Shown here piece by piece: positions 23,607 through 32,533 of a stretch of 64,000 nt of DNA. The notes under the pieces were generated by a model that saw only the letters and a program-made list of their open reading frames with translations, was not told the DNA's origin and made no database searches. The DNA comes from Nyssa sinensis. Taxonomy: Eukaryota > Streptophyta > Magnoliopsida > Cornales > Nyssaceae. A program made the translations under genes and the position numbers. Location: positions 36,727,677 to 36,791,676 of the forward strand of contig CM018051.1 in NCBI GenBank assembly GCA_008638375.1, given 5' to 3'. Positions within the stretch are counted from its first letter, which is position 1. Each line of letters starts with the position of its first letter.

Positions 23607-24280
23607 TGATATACCATTAACAGACACACCAATCAGTTTGAGACACGTGTGCCTATCAGATTAACAAATCTCGATCCTACAGAGCTTATATATTTCGGTC
23701 ATACAGAACAGCTATAAGCCTTCGGGGTATTCTCATATATGTCTATCATACAGAGCAGCCATAAGCCTTCGGGGCATTCTTATTTATATATCATTCAGAA
23801 CCGATGAACTCGGTCATACAGTACAGATGGAGCATTCAGGATATTCTCATGTACATCGTCCAGACCTCCTGTTCTGGACAGTATTTATTCGACACTGCAT
23901 ATATGGTTTCCTTAACAGCCGTTAAGCGGAGAATAAGGAAACAGCCTTCAACACGGAAACTACTATCTATGGTTATCTCCATCTACGATTTAATGCTCCA
24001 CAAGGTAACTGCAAATCTCTGATGATCAAATCCCGATATTCGTGGCGGCAAAACCTAATCAAAATTAGGAGAACCACAACTTATATATTAAACCCTAGAG
24101 GTACGCTTTGGATTCTTATGCTCATTCTTTGACTTTCAATACAGTCTTTCAATTCCCTTACTTACTTAAGCATCGGAGCGGCTACCGCCGGAGCCAATCC
24201 GGTGGTCCTCTGATCATCTCTCTGAGTGTTCTACAGGTCACGGAGCCCTCACGTGTTGCGAGTCAAAAAGTGCAGCATCA
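23607..24280 (+). repeat. 5' LTR of the Tat element
   Basis: It begins TGATATACC and ends GCAGCATCA. Inside are two direct ~50-bp repeats centred on ATAAGCCTTCGGGG (about 23711-23780) and a TATATATTAAACC promoter-like box near 24081-24093. It differs from the 3' LTR at six positions. Confidence 0.96.
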
Positions 24281-24283
24281 GTT

Positions 24284-24300
24284 TGGCGCCGTCTGTGGGA
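24284..24300 (+). other. Primer binding site of the Tat element
   Basis: TGGCGCCGTCTGTGGGA begins four bases after the 5' LTR, in the standard position and with the standard TGG start complementary to a tRNA 3' CCA. The tRNA identity was not determined. Confidence 0.75.
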
Positions 24301-24358
24301 ATCGACTAATCTCTACGTGCTTTATTCGTAAACTCATCTTTTTCTCCACCGGAAAACC

Positions 24359-26590
24359 ATGGCACCAAATCTCCGACCCCGACAGAATACTCAGAGTTCG
24401 CAAAACGCTCAGCGTCAGCCGCCTGCTCCACGCACAAGGGGACCAGCGGCCAACCCTATGCGACAAGAGATCGAAGCAATAAAACGACACAATGAACTGG
24501 TGCAGGAGCAGTTGCTAGCCATTACTAGAACGCTGGCAACGCTCACGCAGAACCAAGCGGCGGCTTCTCCTAGCCCACCGGTCAACTTCGTTGCAGGAAC
24601 GCAACCCCCGGTTGCCACGGGGAATGAAGAACTTCGTGGGCAGGCCCCCACTAACCAGCCTGGGCAGCCCTCAGGCATCGCTCACGCTGGCCGAGATCCA
24701 CAGCCATCAACAGTCCCTGGCTGGGGAACATCCGCTTTTGTCCCCGACGTGCATTACCGGAGCACTGCTCGAGCCCCAACTCCTAGGGTTTCGGGAGCAC
24801 CCCCGGCACCACAGGAACCTTATCATGCAGCGCCAGTCCCACCGGTTCGGATTCCTCCTCCATCCGAAGGGCGCACTCCACCCTACTACCCTGAAGCCGA
24901 GGTTGTCAAGCAGGGTTCACAAGATGTCAGACTCAGAGACCCGCGAAGGGTAGAGGAGATTGCCGAGTCTATGGACCGGACAATCGGCTTAAGAGGACCT
25001 CAGAACCCTCCAGAGCAAGACGAACTGGCCAGGCTGCTCGGAAGACTAGCCACTCCGTTCACCCACGCCATCATGTCCGAAGAGAGGCCTAGAAAGTTCG
25101 TGGTGCCCAAATTCACTCTCTACGACGGATCTGGAGATCCAGGGGATCACCTATCTCATTATCAGCATACGATGGCCCTTCACGGAGCCTCAGATGCTTT
25201 CATGTGCCGAACGTTCATCACCAGCTTGAAGGGAACAGCTCTGAAGTGGTTCCACAACCTCCCTCCAAACTCCGTTGCCAGCTTTTACGAGCTCGGTAGA
25301 CAGTTCTTGGATAGATTTATGACCAGCAGGAGGCTCAGAAGGGGGCCAGAATTCCTGCTGAATGTTAAGCAGACCAGGGAGGAATCCCTCCGGGCCTACA
25401 TTGCCCGCTTCAACACCGAGCTCACTGAGATCACGGATTGCAGCTCGAAATTCCTTGTTGCGGCCCTTACTGCCGGGCTTGCCCAAGGTGGCTTCAGAGA
25501 TTCCTTGACAAAGAGCCCCCCGGCCGATATGGCAGCATTGATGGATCGGGCCAAAAAATACATCAACCTGGAAGAAGCCAACCGCTCAGCCCAGAAGGGC
25601 AAGGATCAGACCCAGAGGGATAATCCGAAACAGGAGGACCATAAGAAGGAGGATCACAGAAAAGACTCCAACAAAAAGAGGGTCAGAAGCCCAGAGAAGA
25701 AAACAGCTCCCAGAGCTGTGTACAACTCCGCACCAAGGGAGTTCACCAACTTCACGCCTTTGAACACCACTCCGAACCAGGTACTCCGGCAGATCCGAGA
25801 TCGGGAGAACCTGAGGTGGCCAGAGCCGATCAAAGGAGATCCCAGCCTGCGGGACCAAAGTAAGTATTGCAATTTCCATAAAGATCATGGGCATACTACT
25901 AACACTTGCAGGACCCTCCGATATGAGATAGAACAGCTCATAAAGAAGGGATGTCTTCGGGAGTTCGTCAAACAAGACGGAAGGCAGAACCCCCAAGAAG
26001 ACAAGCCTCAGCAGCGGCCAGATCAGAGGCCCGAACAGAGGCAAGAGCAGCGGGAAGGACGAAACGAGCCTCAGAGGCAGAACAACCATGTTATCTACGT
26101 CCTCCATGCTGACTCCCCTGTTACAGGAATGTCTAACAGGGCAAGAAAAAGATATGCTCGGGAGGCCAGAACCGCCCCAAACATCTTGCAGGTCTCCAAC
26201 GTCGAAAAGAGGCTCAAGCTAGGGCCAGAGATCCAGTTCACCGAGCAAGATCTAGCAGGGGTACACTGCCCTCACAGTGATGCCCTTGTTATCACCCTCA
26301 GAATCGCCAACTTCGAAACTAGAAGAGTCCTAGTCGACACTGGCAGCTCAGTCAACATTCTATTCTATGAACCGCTTAAGCGGATGGGCATAGACCAGGA
26401 CAGCGTCAAGCCCACCACTGCCGTAATGGCAGCTTTTGATGGCAACCTCAGCACCCCCCTGGGGAGAGTTGACCTTCCTACCACTATTGGGGAAGGTGAA
26501 GGGCAGAAGACCACCATCTCTGAATACATGGTGTTGAACATGAAGTCTCCATACAACGTCATCATCGGGAGACCTGGTTACACCAGATAG
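24359..26590 (+). CDS. gag: Tat element Gag with aspartic protease
   Basis: The 743-residue frame starts at an ATG in good context (ACCATGGC). Residues 1-210 are a Pro/Gln-rich N-terminus. About 225-360 is the retrotransposon gag domain (FVVPKFTLYDGSGDPGDHL, GTALKWFHNLP, QFLDRFMTSRR). A charged Lys/Asp-rich linker spans about 410-440. A Tat-type knuckle YCNFHKDHGHTTNTC lies near 502-516. The protease active-site LVDTGSSVNILF is near 657-668, followed by IIGRPG. Gag packages the RNA and the protease processes the polyprotein. The frame ends at TAG 26588-26590 because one base appears to be missing near 26578-26582. Shifted by one, the usual 'IGAATSTLHQCLKY' continuation is readable, so the original protein probably ran on into pol. 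Confidence 0.93.
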   Translation: MAPNLRPRQNTQSSQNAQRQPPAPRTRGPAANPMRQEIEAIKRHNELVQEQLLAITRTLATLTQNQAAASPSPPVNFVAGTQPPVATGNEELRGQAPTNQPGQPSGIAHAGRDPQPSTVPGWGTSAFVPDVHYRSTARAPTPRVSGAPPAPQEPYHAAPVPPVRIPPPSEGRTPPYYPEAEVVKQGSQDVRLRDPRRVEEIAESMDRTIGLRGPQNPPEQDELARLLGRLATPFTHAIMSEERPRKFVVPKFTLYDGSGDPGDHLSHYQHTMALHGASDAFMCRTFITSLKGTALKWFHNLPPNSVASFYELGRQFLDRFMTSRRLRRGPEFLLNVKQTREESLRAYIARFNTELTEITDCSSKFLVAALTAGLAQGGFRDSLTKSPPADMAALMDRAKKYINLEEANRSAQKGKDQTQRDNPKQEDHKKEDHRKDSNKKRVRSPEKKTAPRAVYNSAPREFTNFTPLNTTPNQVLRQIRDRENLRWPEPIKGDPSLRDQSKYCNFHKDHGHTTNTCRTLRYEIEQLIKKGCLREFVKQDGRQNPQEDKPQQRPDQRPEQRQEQREGRNEPQRQNNHVIYVLHADSPVTGMSNRARKRYAREARTAPNILQVSNVEKRLKLGPEIQFTEQDLAGVHCPHSDALVITLRIANFETRRVLVDTGSSVNILFYEPLKRMGIDQDSVKPTTAVMAAFDGNLSTPLGRVDLPTTIGEGEGQKTTISEYMVLNMKSPYNVIIGRPGYTR

Positions 26591-26721
26591 GGGCGGCCAC
26601 TTCGACCCTTCATCAGTGTCTGAAGTACGTCCACAATCAGAGCGTGCACTCGGTCCGAGGATGTCAGCCAACCTCACGAGAATGTCACGCTATTGCCCTC
26701 AAGGAGACAGCTCCAAAATAG

Positions 26722-28269
26722 CAATTACAGTACACTCGGGACTGTGTAGATCCGGTTTTCACTCACACTCCCGAGGTGGAAGATTGCCCATCCGGCGTTG
26801 AAGAGTCCCTGAGCCCAAGGGGACGTGATAGCCGAGCCAAGCCTGTTGGCGAGCCCATCAAGATACTGGTCAGTTCAGAAGCAGAGGGGCGTTATTTGTA
26901 CATCGGCCCAGACCTTACGCCCGCCGAGCAGGAAAAGATAGTCAGGTTTCTGAAGAACAACCTCTCTATCTTTGCTTGGGAAACCAGGGACATGGAGGGA
27001 ATAGATCCTAATCTGATAACTCACAAACTGATGGTAGATCCAGATCACCCCCCAGTCAGACAGAAGAGAAGACCGATCGCTCCCGAACGGCATCGGGTTA
27101 TAGACGAAGAAGTCCAGAGGCTGCTGGACGCCAGGATGATACGGGAAGTTTTCTATCCCGAGTGGCTAGCCAACACTGTGCTCGTCAAGAAGAAGAACGG
27201 CAAGTGGAGAGTCTGTGTTGACTATACAGACCTCAACAAAGCATGCCCCAAGGACAGCTTTCCACTGCCGAGAATAGATCAACTGGTTGACGCCACTGCA
27301 GGGCATGAGCTTATGAGTTTCATGGACGCCTACTCTGGATACAACCAGATCCAGATGTACCCTCCAGATCAGGAAAAGACTGCCTTCATAACCGAAAGAG
27401 GACTCTACTGCTACAGAGTGATGCCTTTCGGTTTGAAGAATGCTGGAGCCACTTACCAACGGTTGGTGAACAAGATGTTCAGCCCACTGCTTGGCAGCAC
27501 CATGGAGGTATACATCGACGACATGCTGGTAAAGAGCCTCCAGAAAGGCAGCCACCTCCAGCACTTAGCCCAGACCTTCGATATCCTCAGACAGCACAAG
27601 ATGAAGCTCAACCCCTCGAAATGTACCTTCGGAGTTACGAAGGGAAAATTCTTGGGGTATATCGTCTCTCAAAGAGGTATCGAAGCAGATCCCACTCAGA
27701 TCCAAGCCCTGATTGGACTGAAGTCGCCAAAGACCAGAAAGGAGATTCAGGCACTGAACGGCAGAGTCGCCGCATTGAGCAGATTTATATCCAAGTCCAC
27801 CGATCGCTGCCTACCTTTCTTTAAAGCTCTAAAGGGCAGCAAGGCTTTGCAATGGACAGAAGAATGCGAGCATTCCTTCCAAGAACTAAAGGAGTACCTA
27901 GCCTCTCCAGAGTTCCTGTCAAAACCTGTACAAGGAGAAAAGCTGCTCCTGTACCTAGCAGTCTTTGAGAACGCGGTCAGTTCCGCACTAATCCGACAGG
28001 ACAAAGGAGTACAGAGGCCTATATTCTACGTCAGTAGGGCACTACTTGACACGGAGAAAAGATACCCAGAAGTAGAGAAGCTGGCCTATGCCTTGGTCAT
28101 ATCAGCCCGGAAGCTTCGACCTTACTTCCAGGCCCATCCAATTGAGATTCCAACTGCCTATCCTCTAAAGTCAATACTGAGGAAACCCGAGGTATCGGGA
28201 AGATTGGTCAAGTGGTCTGTGGAGCTAGGGGAGTTTGACATAGCATATGTACCCCCGAAACTCCATTAA
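26722..28269 (+). CDS. Reverse transcriptase and gypsy-type RNase H segment
   Basis: Open from just after the TAG at 26719. RT motifs: RPIAPERHRVIDEEVQRLL, VLVKKKNGKWRVCVDYTDLN, FPLPRID, FMDAYSGYNQI, MPFGLKNAGATYQR and the catalytic YIDDMLV (YIDD at 27511-27522). The connection domain and first RNase H follow (LLLYLAVFENAVSSALIRQD, PIFYVSRAL, YPEVEKLAYALV). The frame leaves the true reading at the extra C near 28254. RT copies the element RNA into DNA in the virus-like particle. Confidence 0.9.
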   Translation, partial: QLQYTRDCVDPVFTHTPEVEDCPSGVEESLSPRGRDSRAKPVGEPIKILVSSEAEGRYLYIGPDLTPAEQEKIVRFLKNNLSIFAWETRDMEGIDPNLITHKLMVDPDHPPVRQKRRPIAPERHRVIDEEVQRLLDARMIREVFYPEWLANTVLVKKKNGKWRVCVDYTDLNKACPKDSFPLPRIDQLVDATAGHELMSFMDAYSGYNQIQMYPPDQEKTAFITERGLYCYRVMPFGLKNAGATYQRLVNKMFSPLLGSTMEVYIDDMLVKSLQKGSHLQHLAQTFDILRQHKMKLNPSKCTFGVTKGKFLGYIVSQRGIEADPTQIQALIGLKSPKTRKEIQALNGRVAALSRFISKSTDRCLPFFKALKGSKALQWTEECEHSFQELKEYLASPEFLSKPVQGEKLLLYLAVFENAVSSALIRQDKGVQRPIFYVSRALLDTEKRYPEVEKLAYALVISARKLRPYFQAHPIEIPTAYPLKSILRKPEVSGRLVKWSVELGEFDIAYVPPKLH

Positions 28270-28825
28270 AGGGCAGGCCTTAGCTGACTTTGTAGCCGAG
28301 TTCACCCCGGCACTGCAGAACGAAGCACAAATCGCCGAAACTACAGGAACCTGGCTGCTGTATATTGATGGATCGTCAACCGATCAAGGATCAGGGGTAG
28401 GACTGGTACTACAGTCCCCTGATGGACTTACATCGAAAAAAGCAGTCAGCCTGGGATTTAGAGCTTCTAATAATGAAGCTGAATATGAGGCCCTAATCTT
28501 AGGGATGAAGCTTGCCCTGGAATGCGAGGCTCAGAACCTCGATGTCTTCTCTGACTCCCAACTGGTAGTAAGCCAAGTTTTGGGAGAGTTTGCCATTAAG
28601 GATGACAGGATGCTTCGGTACTCCGAACTGGTGAACCATTTAAAGCATTCTTTCCAGACTTTCACTATCCAGAAGATTGAGAGAAGTCAGAACTGCAGAG
28701 CAGATGCTCTAGCTAACATGGCCTCCAGCTTCAAGTCTGAAACAGACTCCACCGTTAAAATCTCTTTTCAGCCAGGATCCAGCATTGAGGAAGCATCAGT
28801 TGCTCAAATTGATGAACAGACCTAG
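28254..28825 (+). CDS. Second, archaeal-type RNase H domain
   Basis: The domain shows LYIDGSSTDQGSGVGLVL, NEAEYEALILGMKLA, FSDSQLVVSQV and CRADALANMAS. All four DEDD active-site acidic residues are visible. Tat elements are known to carry this extra domain beside a decayed gypsy RNase H. It ends at TAG 28823-28825, after which the frame continues as integrase. It would normally be translated as part of pol. Confidence 0.88.
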
Positions 28826-30064
28826 AGCTGGATGACCCCAATCCTCCAGTATCTAAGATCCGGGCTCCTCCCAGAGGATAAAAACAAAGCCAGGAGAATC
28901 CGAATCAGAGCGGCTCGGTACCTGATCCTGAACGACAAACTTTACAGGAGGTCATATTCTCAACCTCTGTTAAAGTGTTTGGCTCCAGACGAGTCACAAT
29001 ATGTTTTGGCTGAAATTCACGAGGGAATTTGCGGGAATCACAATGGGGGCAGAACTATAGCCCACCGAGCTCTATCACAGGGCTACTACTGGCCCGGCAT
29101 GCTGAAACAGGCTAAAGAATATGTTCGGAAGTGTGACAAATGTCAGAGATTCGCCTCGTACCAACACCAGCCTCAGCACGAGCTCATCCCGATTCCTAGT
29201 CCTTGGCCCTTTGCTCAATGGGGAATGGACATTGTGGGCCCGTTACCACGAGCACCTCCAAACAGGAAGTACCTCTTGGTGGCTATCGACTACTTCTCTA
29301 AATGGGCCGAAGCCGAGCCTTTAACGCATATTACAGAAAAGGAAGTCGAAAGCTTCACCTGGAAGAACATTGTCTGCGGGTTTGGCATACCACGTGTAAT
29401 TATCTCGGATAATGGGACACAATTTACTGGTAAAGGCTTCAAGGCATTCTGCGAAAATCTCAACATCAGGCAGCACTTTGCCTCTCCAGGCCATCCACAA
29501 GCAAATGGGCAAGCAGAGGTCACCAACCGAACAATCCTTGATGGGTTAAAGAAAAGGTTGGAACAAGCCAAAGGGAAGTGGGCAGAAGAGCTCCCAGGAG
29601 TCCTTTGGGCCTACCGTACAACCAGAAGAACTCCCACCTCTGAAACACCCTTCTCATTAGCCTATGGGACAGAAGCAGTAATTCCGGTTGAAATCGGTAT
29701 GCCAACTCTGAGGACTGAGGCCTTTGAGCAAGAATCCAATGATCAGCAGCTGATGGAGAACTTGGATTTGCTCGAAGAGAGAAGGGATCAGGCCAGCATC
29801 AGGATGGAAGCCTACCAACAAAGAATGGTCAATAAATCCAGGATAGGACTCAAGACAGTCAGCTTTCAAGTTGGAGACTTCGTCTTAAGAAGAGTCTTTC
29901 AGAACGCCAAGGATCCCACCATGGGAAAGTTGTCACCAAATTGGGAAGGCCCCTACAAAGTAACGAAGGTCGTTCGACCTGCCACTTACTGGCTTGAAGA
30001 CACGACTGGGAAACCTGTTCCTAGGCCATGGAACGTAGAACACTTGCGGAAGTATTATCAATGA
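28826..30064 (+). CDS. Integrase domain
   Basis: A zinc-binding N-terminus (IHEGICGNHNGG … VRKCDKCQ, HHCC type) is followed by the catalytic core with D in GMDIVGPLP, D in IISDNGTQF and E in NGQAEVTNR (DDE triad intact). A GPY/F-type C-terminus follows (GKLSPNWEGPYKV), ending PWNVEHLRKYYQ at the stop. No chromodomain is seen, as expected for the Tat group. Integrase inserts the cDNA into the genome. Confidence 0.92.
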   Translation, partial: SWMTPILQYLRSGLLPEDKNKARRIRIRAARYLILNDKLYRRSYSQPLLKCLAPDESQYVLAEIHEGICGNHNGGRTIAHRALSQGYYWPGMLKQAKEYVRKCDKCQRFASYQHQPQHELIPIPSPWPFAQWGMDIVGPLPRAPPNRKYLLVAIDYFSKWAEAEPLTHITEKEVESFTWKNIVCGFGIPRVIISDNGTQFTGKGFKAFCENLNIRQHFASPGHPQANGQAEVTNRTILDGLKKRLEQAKGKWAEELPGVLWAYRTTRRTPTSETPFSLAYGTEAVIPVEIGMPTLRTEAFEQESNDQQLMENLDLLEERRDQASIRMEAYQQRMVNKSRIGLKTVSFQVGDFVLRRVFQNAKDPTMGKLSPNWEGPYKVTKVVRPATYWLEDTTGKPVPRPWNVEHLRKYYQ

Positions 30065-30100
30065 AGATTTTTTTTTTCTCTTTTACTTCCTTAAAACTGT

Positions 30101-30752
30101 TCATCTATTAATGCACAGGCCTTCAGAGCCTGGTCCATCTATTAATGCACAGGCCTTTAGAGCCTGGTCCATCTATTAATGCACAAGTCTTATGACTTGG
30201 TCCATCTATTAATGCACAGGCCTTCAGAGCCTGGTCCATCTATTAATGTACAGGCCTTCAGAGCCTGGTCCATCTATTAATGCACAGGCCTCCAGAGCTT
30301 GATCCATCTATTAATGCACAAGTCTTATGACTTGGTCCATCTATTAATGCATAGGCCTTCAGAACCTGGTCCATCCGTAATGTACAGGCCTTCAGAGCCT
30401 GGTCATCTATTAATGCACAGCCTTCAGAGCCTGGCCATCTATTATGCCAATCTTATACGTGGTCAGCTATTATGCACAGGTCCCCCCCCCCCCCCGTCAG
30501 ATCCTGGGGGTCCAAAAATCTCTTCATGACAGGCCTTCAGAGCCTGGTCCATCTATTAAATGCACAAGTTCTTATGACTTGGTCCATCTATTAATGCAAG
30601 CCTTCATAGCCTGGCCATCTATTATGCACAGTCTATGACTTTGTCCATCTATTAATGCACAGGCCTCAGAGCCTGGTTCCATCTTTAATGTACATGCTTC
30701 AAGCCTGGTCCCATCTGTAATGCACAGCATTCAAAGAGCCTTGTCCATCTTC
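30101..30752 (+). repeat. Tandem repeat of a ~34-bp unit, each unit an inverted repeat
   Basis: About 19 units of TCCATCTATTAATGCA followed by a short hairpin. Two hairpin types alternate: CAGGC-CTTCAGA-GCCTG and CAAGTC-TTAT-GACTTG. Units before about 30390 are regular. Later units lose or gain single bases, and one holds a run of 14 C (30482-30495). It lies between the pol stop and the antisense genes. Confidence 0.93.
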
Positions 30753-31077
30753 ACTAGCGGATTCTGTGATCCAGTCTATCCAAAGGCAGAAGTTCCGAGC
30801 ATCTGTCAACTAAAGTTTCAGAACGGAATACCTCGGATCTGACACTTACATTATTTGACTTATCTGTCAAACAAACCAGCACCATGGTTTCAACCAAAGG
30901 TGAAGTACTTCGATTCTGGCATTTTTCTAAGTTTTTGATTTATTTTCAGAACAATCGGCAATGCATTAGAATGTGCTTAAGTTTCAAAAGAGCACATTCA
31001 CAGAAAATATCAGATCTGAGAAGAAGAAATTCAACTTTATTGATAACTCAAAAGATTTACATCAGTACCAAGACACT

Positions 31078-31126
31078 ACTACAGAAGCTATTACAGAAGC
31101 TACTACAGAAGCTATTACAGAAGCTA
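31078..31126. repeat. 12-bp tandem repeat (ACAGAAGCTATT/ACT)
   Basis: Four units of ACAGAAGCTAYT are directly visible just downstream of antisense gene 2. On the minus strand an AATAAA lies a little further (about 31040-31035), so this may be its 3' UTR. Confidence 0.85.
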
Positions 31127-31277
31127 CGCTTGGCAACATAATGGCTCTTCTCCTGGGATGATAAAGGGGCACAAGATCCAAAACCTTCAAAACCGCCTTC
31201 ATCGGCTCCATTTGAAAGGAAGGAACCCTGAACCCCAGTCTGCATCAAGTAGTGCCCAGGCCATTTCATCATCACTA

Positions 31278-31769
31278 TCACTGGTCCCATGACCAACCGA
31301 TGATGAGGGCTCTGAGCCTCAGAAGACTTTTCGTTCTCCACATTTGTAATCGGCATAACGCCCCAGCCAATTGAAGCAAGGGTTCCTGCCAAGTCACAAA
31401 GGGGAGGAGGCGGCCCCCGTTCATCTCCCTCAGAGCAGTTGTCACTGCCAAGTTATAAGCGGGAGGAGGCAACCCACCTTCAATCTTCTTCTTCACACCA
31501 TCTGTTTCACCCCAGCCACTTGGAGCAAGGGTCTCTGACAGGGCGTAAGGAAGAGGAGGCAACTCACCTTCGTCTTCATCACCAACGCTCCAGGCCTCGG
31601 TTGAATCAGGGAGGGACCACCACCAGTCGGAGAAATCTCGACTAGATATCGGAGGAAACAAGAAGACTTGTGCCTCCTTCAATCTTTCCTTGGAGACTGA
31701 AAATAGGGGAGGGTTAACTTTTGGCCACAGTTCAGTTATTCCCAACTCAGGCAAGGAATCATCCATCAT
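31278..31769 (-). CDS. Antisense gene 2 of the Tat element, uncharacterised protein
   Basis: 163 residues from paired ATGs (31769 and 31766). Visible features are MMDDSLPELGITELWPKV, FSDWWWSLPDS, an acidic GDEDEGELPPLPYALSET stretch with GWGETDG, and a tail ending IIGWSWDQ. It repeats a motif: GELPPLPYALSETLAPSGWG resembles GGLPPPAYNLAVTTALREM downstream. I do not recognise an enzyme fold. Position and orientation match the antisense accessory genes known in Tat-type elements. It has its own promoter-like region at 31868-32025. The open frame continues upstream to 32003, but the TATA box lies inside that part, so the later start is preferred. Confidence 0.55.
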   Translation of the reverse strand: MMDDSLPELGITELWPKVNPPLFSVSKERLKEAQVFLFPPISSRDFSDWWWSLPDSTEAWSVGDEDEGELPPLPYALSETLAPSGWGETDGVKKKIEGGLPPPAYNLAVTTALREMNGGRLLPFVTWQEPLLQLAGALCRLQMWRTKSLLRLRALIIGWSWDQ

Positions 31770-31867
31770 CTCCGAACGAGTGGAAGAACTCCGGCAGCAT
31801 ATAAAAACCTCTCTTACAAACAATTCGGGGAGCAGAAGGGTTGAGCACAACCATATGCCCTCATTTC

Positions 31868-32025
31868 CATATATATAGACACTGGAAGACCAAAGGCCAC
31901 CCAGTTGAACCGTCACAACGGTTAAGCGAAGTGCTAGCTTCGAAATCCCGAACGGCGAAGGTGCAATAAATGGAGTATTAAACCACCTTCTCGGGAGAAA
32001 CAAAAGGCAGGGCCATACACGTAAT
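31868..32025 (-). promoter_or_regulatory. Promoter-like module of antisense gene 2
   Basis: Minus strand: a TCTATATATATGG box (about 31879-31867), an AACCGTTGTG box (31923-31914) about 40 bases upstream, CATTTATTGCAC (31972-31961), and a TTCTCCCGAGAAGG-TGGTTTAA segment beyond. The same parts in the same order occur upstream of antisense gene 1 (34622-34765). Function is inferred from position and duplication. Confidence 0.5.
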
Positions 32026-32533
32026 ACACAGGCTTTTAATCTTTCCCATGTATGTGACGTGACGGTTTCTCCATGTCATTAACACTTACAGGACCACGTG
32101 TACAACAGAGGTCCATCAACTATGACGTTTCTTGATTTCTAACAGATCTGGAGACAGAAGATCTGATCAACCAAACTACAACCGCAAAGATATCCACTTA
32201 TTATTATGTCCCCGAATTCAGAATGGACAGCTTTGAAATACTTCAAAAAAGAAGTCTCCAATTATTGACCTAAGGCAAGTGAAGAAGCTCAGAACGCAGC
32301 TGCCTACAGAGGAAAATCTGATCTGGTATACACTAAACTCCAGAGCAGTGCTACTTGCAACGATTATTACCATCAACTACATGTTAAGGCACTACAGAGC
32401 CACATAACTCAAAGATATGCACAAATGCTACAGAGCAATATAACCAAAGAGGCGAGCATTAATCAAAAGATTGTTCCATTAACAAATGTATGTTCCAAAT
32501 ACATTGAAAGATAACAAAATATTCGTCCTAAGC

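Larger units (their letters stand above)
26579..30064 (+). pseudogene. pol: Tat element pol region with four lesions
   Basis: Read as one polyprotein this covers the end of protease, RT, gypsy RNase H, archaeal-type RNase H and integrase. The lesions are a one-base loss near 26578-26582, TAG at 26719-26721, one extra C in a run of five C (28252-28256), and TAG at 28823-28825 between RNase H and integrase. Everything else is open and conserved. The two indels lie in or near short homopolymers, so consensus error is a real alternative to mutation. Confidence 0.85.

Noticed and set aside
24108..24482. 124-codon frame over the 5' LTR and gag start
   Set aside because: It is in a different frame from gag, and its first part recurs in the 3' LTR at 35332, so it is LTR sequence, not a gene.
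25586..26107. 173-codon minus-strand frame opposite the Tat gag
   Set aside because: It is a shadow of the charged, stop-poor gag frame; it has no motif and no promoter or splice signals.
30101..30752. Regular repeats resembling a CRISPR array
   Set aside because: There are no unique spacers; the units are head-to-tail copies in a plant retrotransposon.
31278..32003. Full 241-codon version of antisense gene 2
   Set aside because: The upstream 78 codons overlap the TATA-like box and promoter module, so the start at 31769 is preferred.
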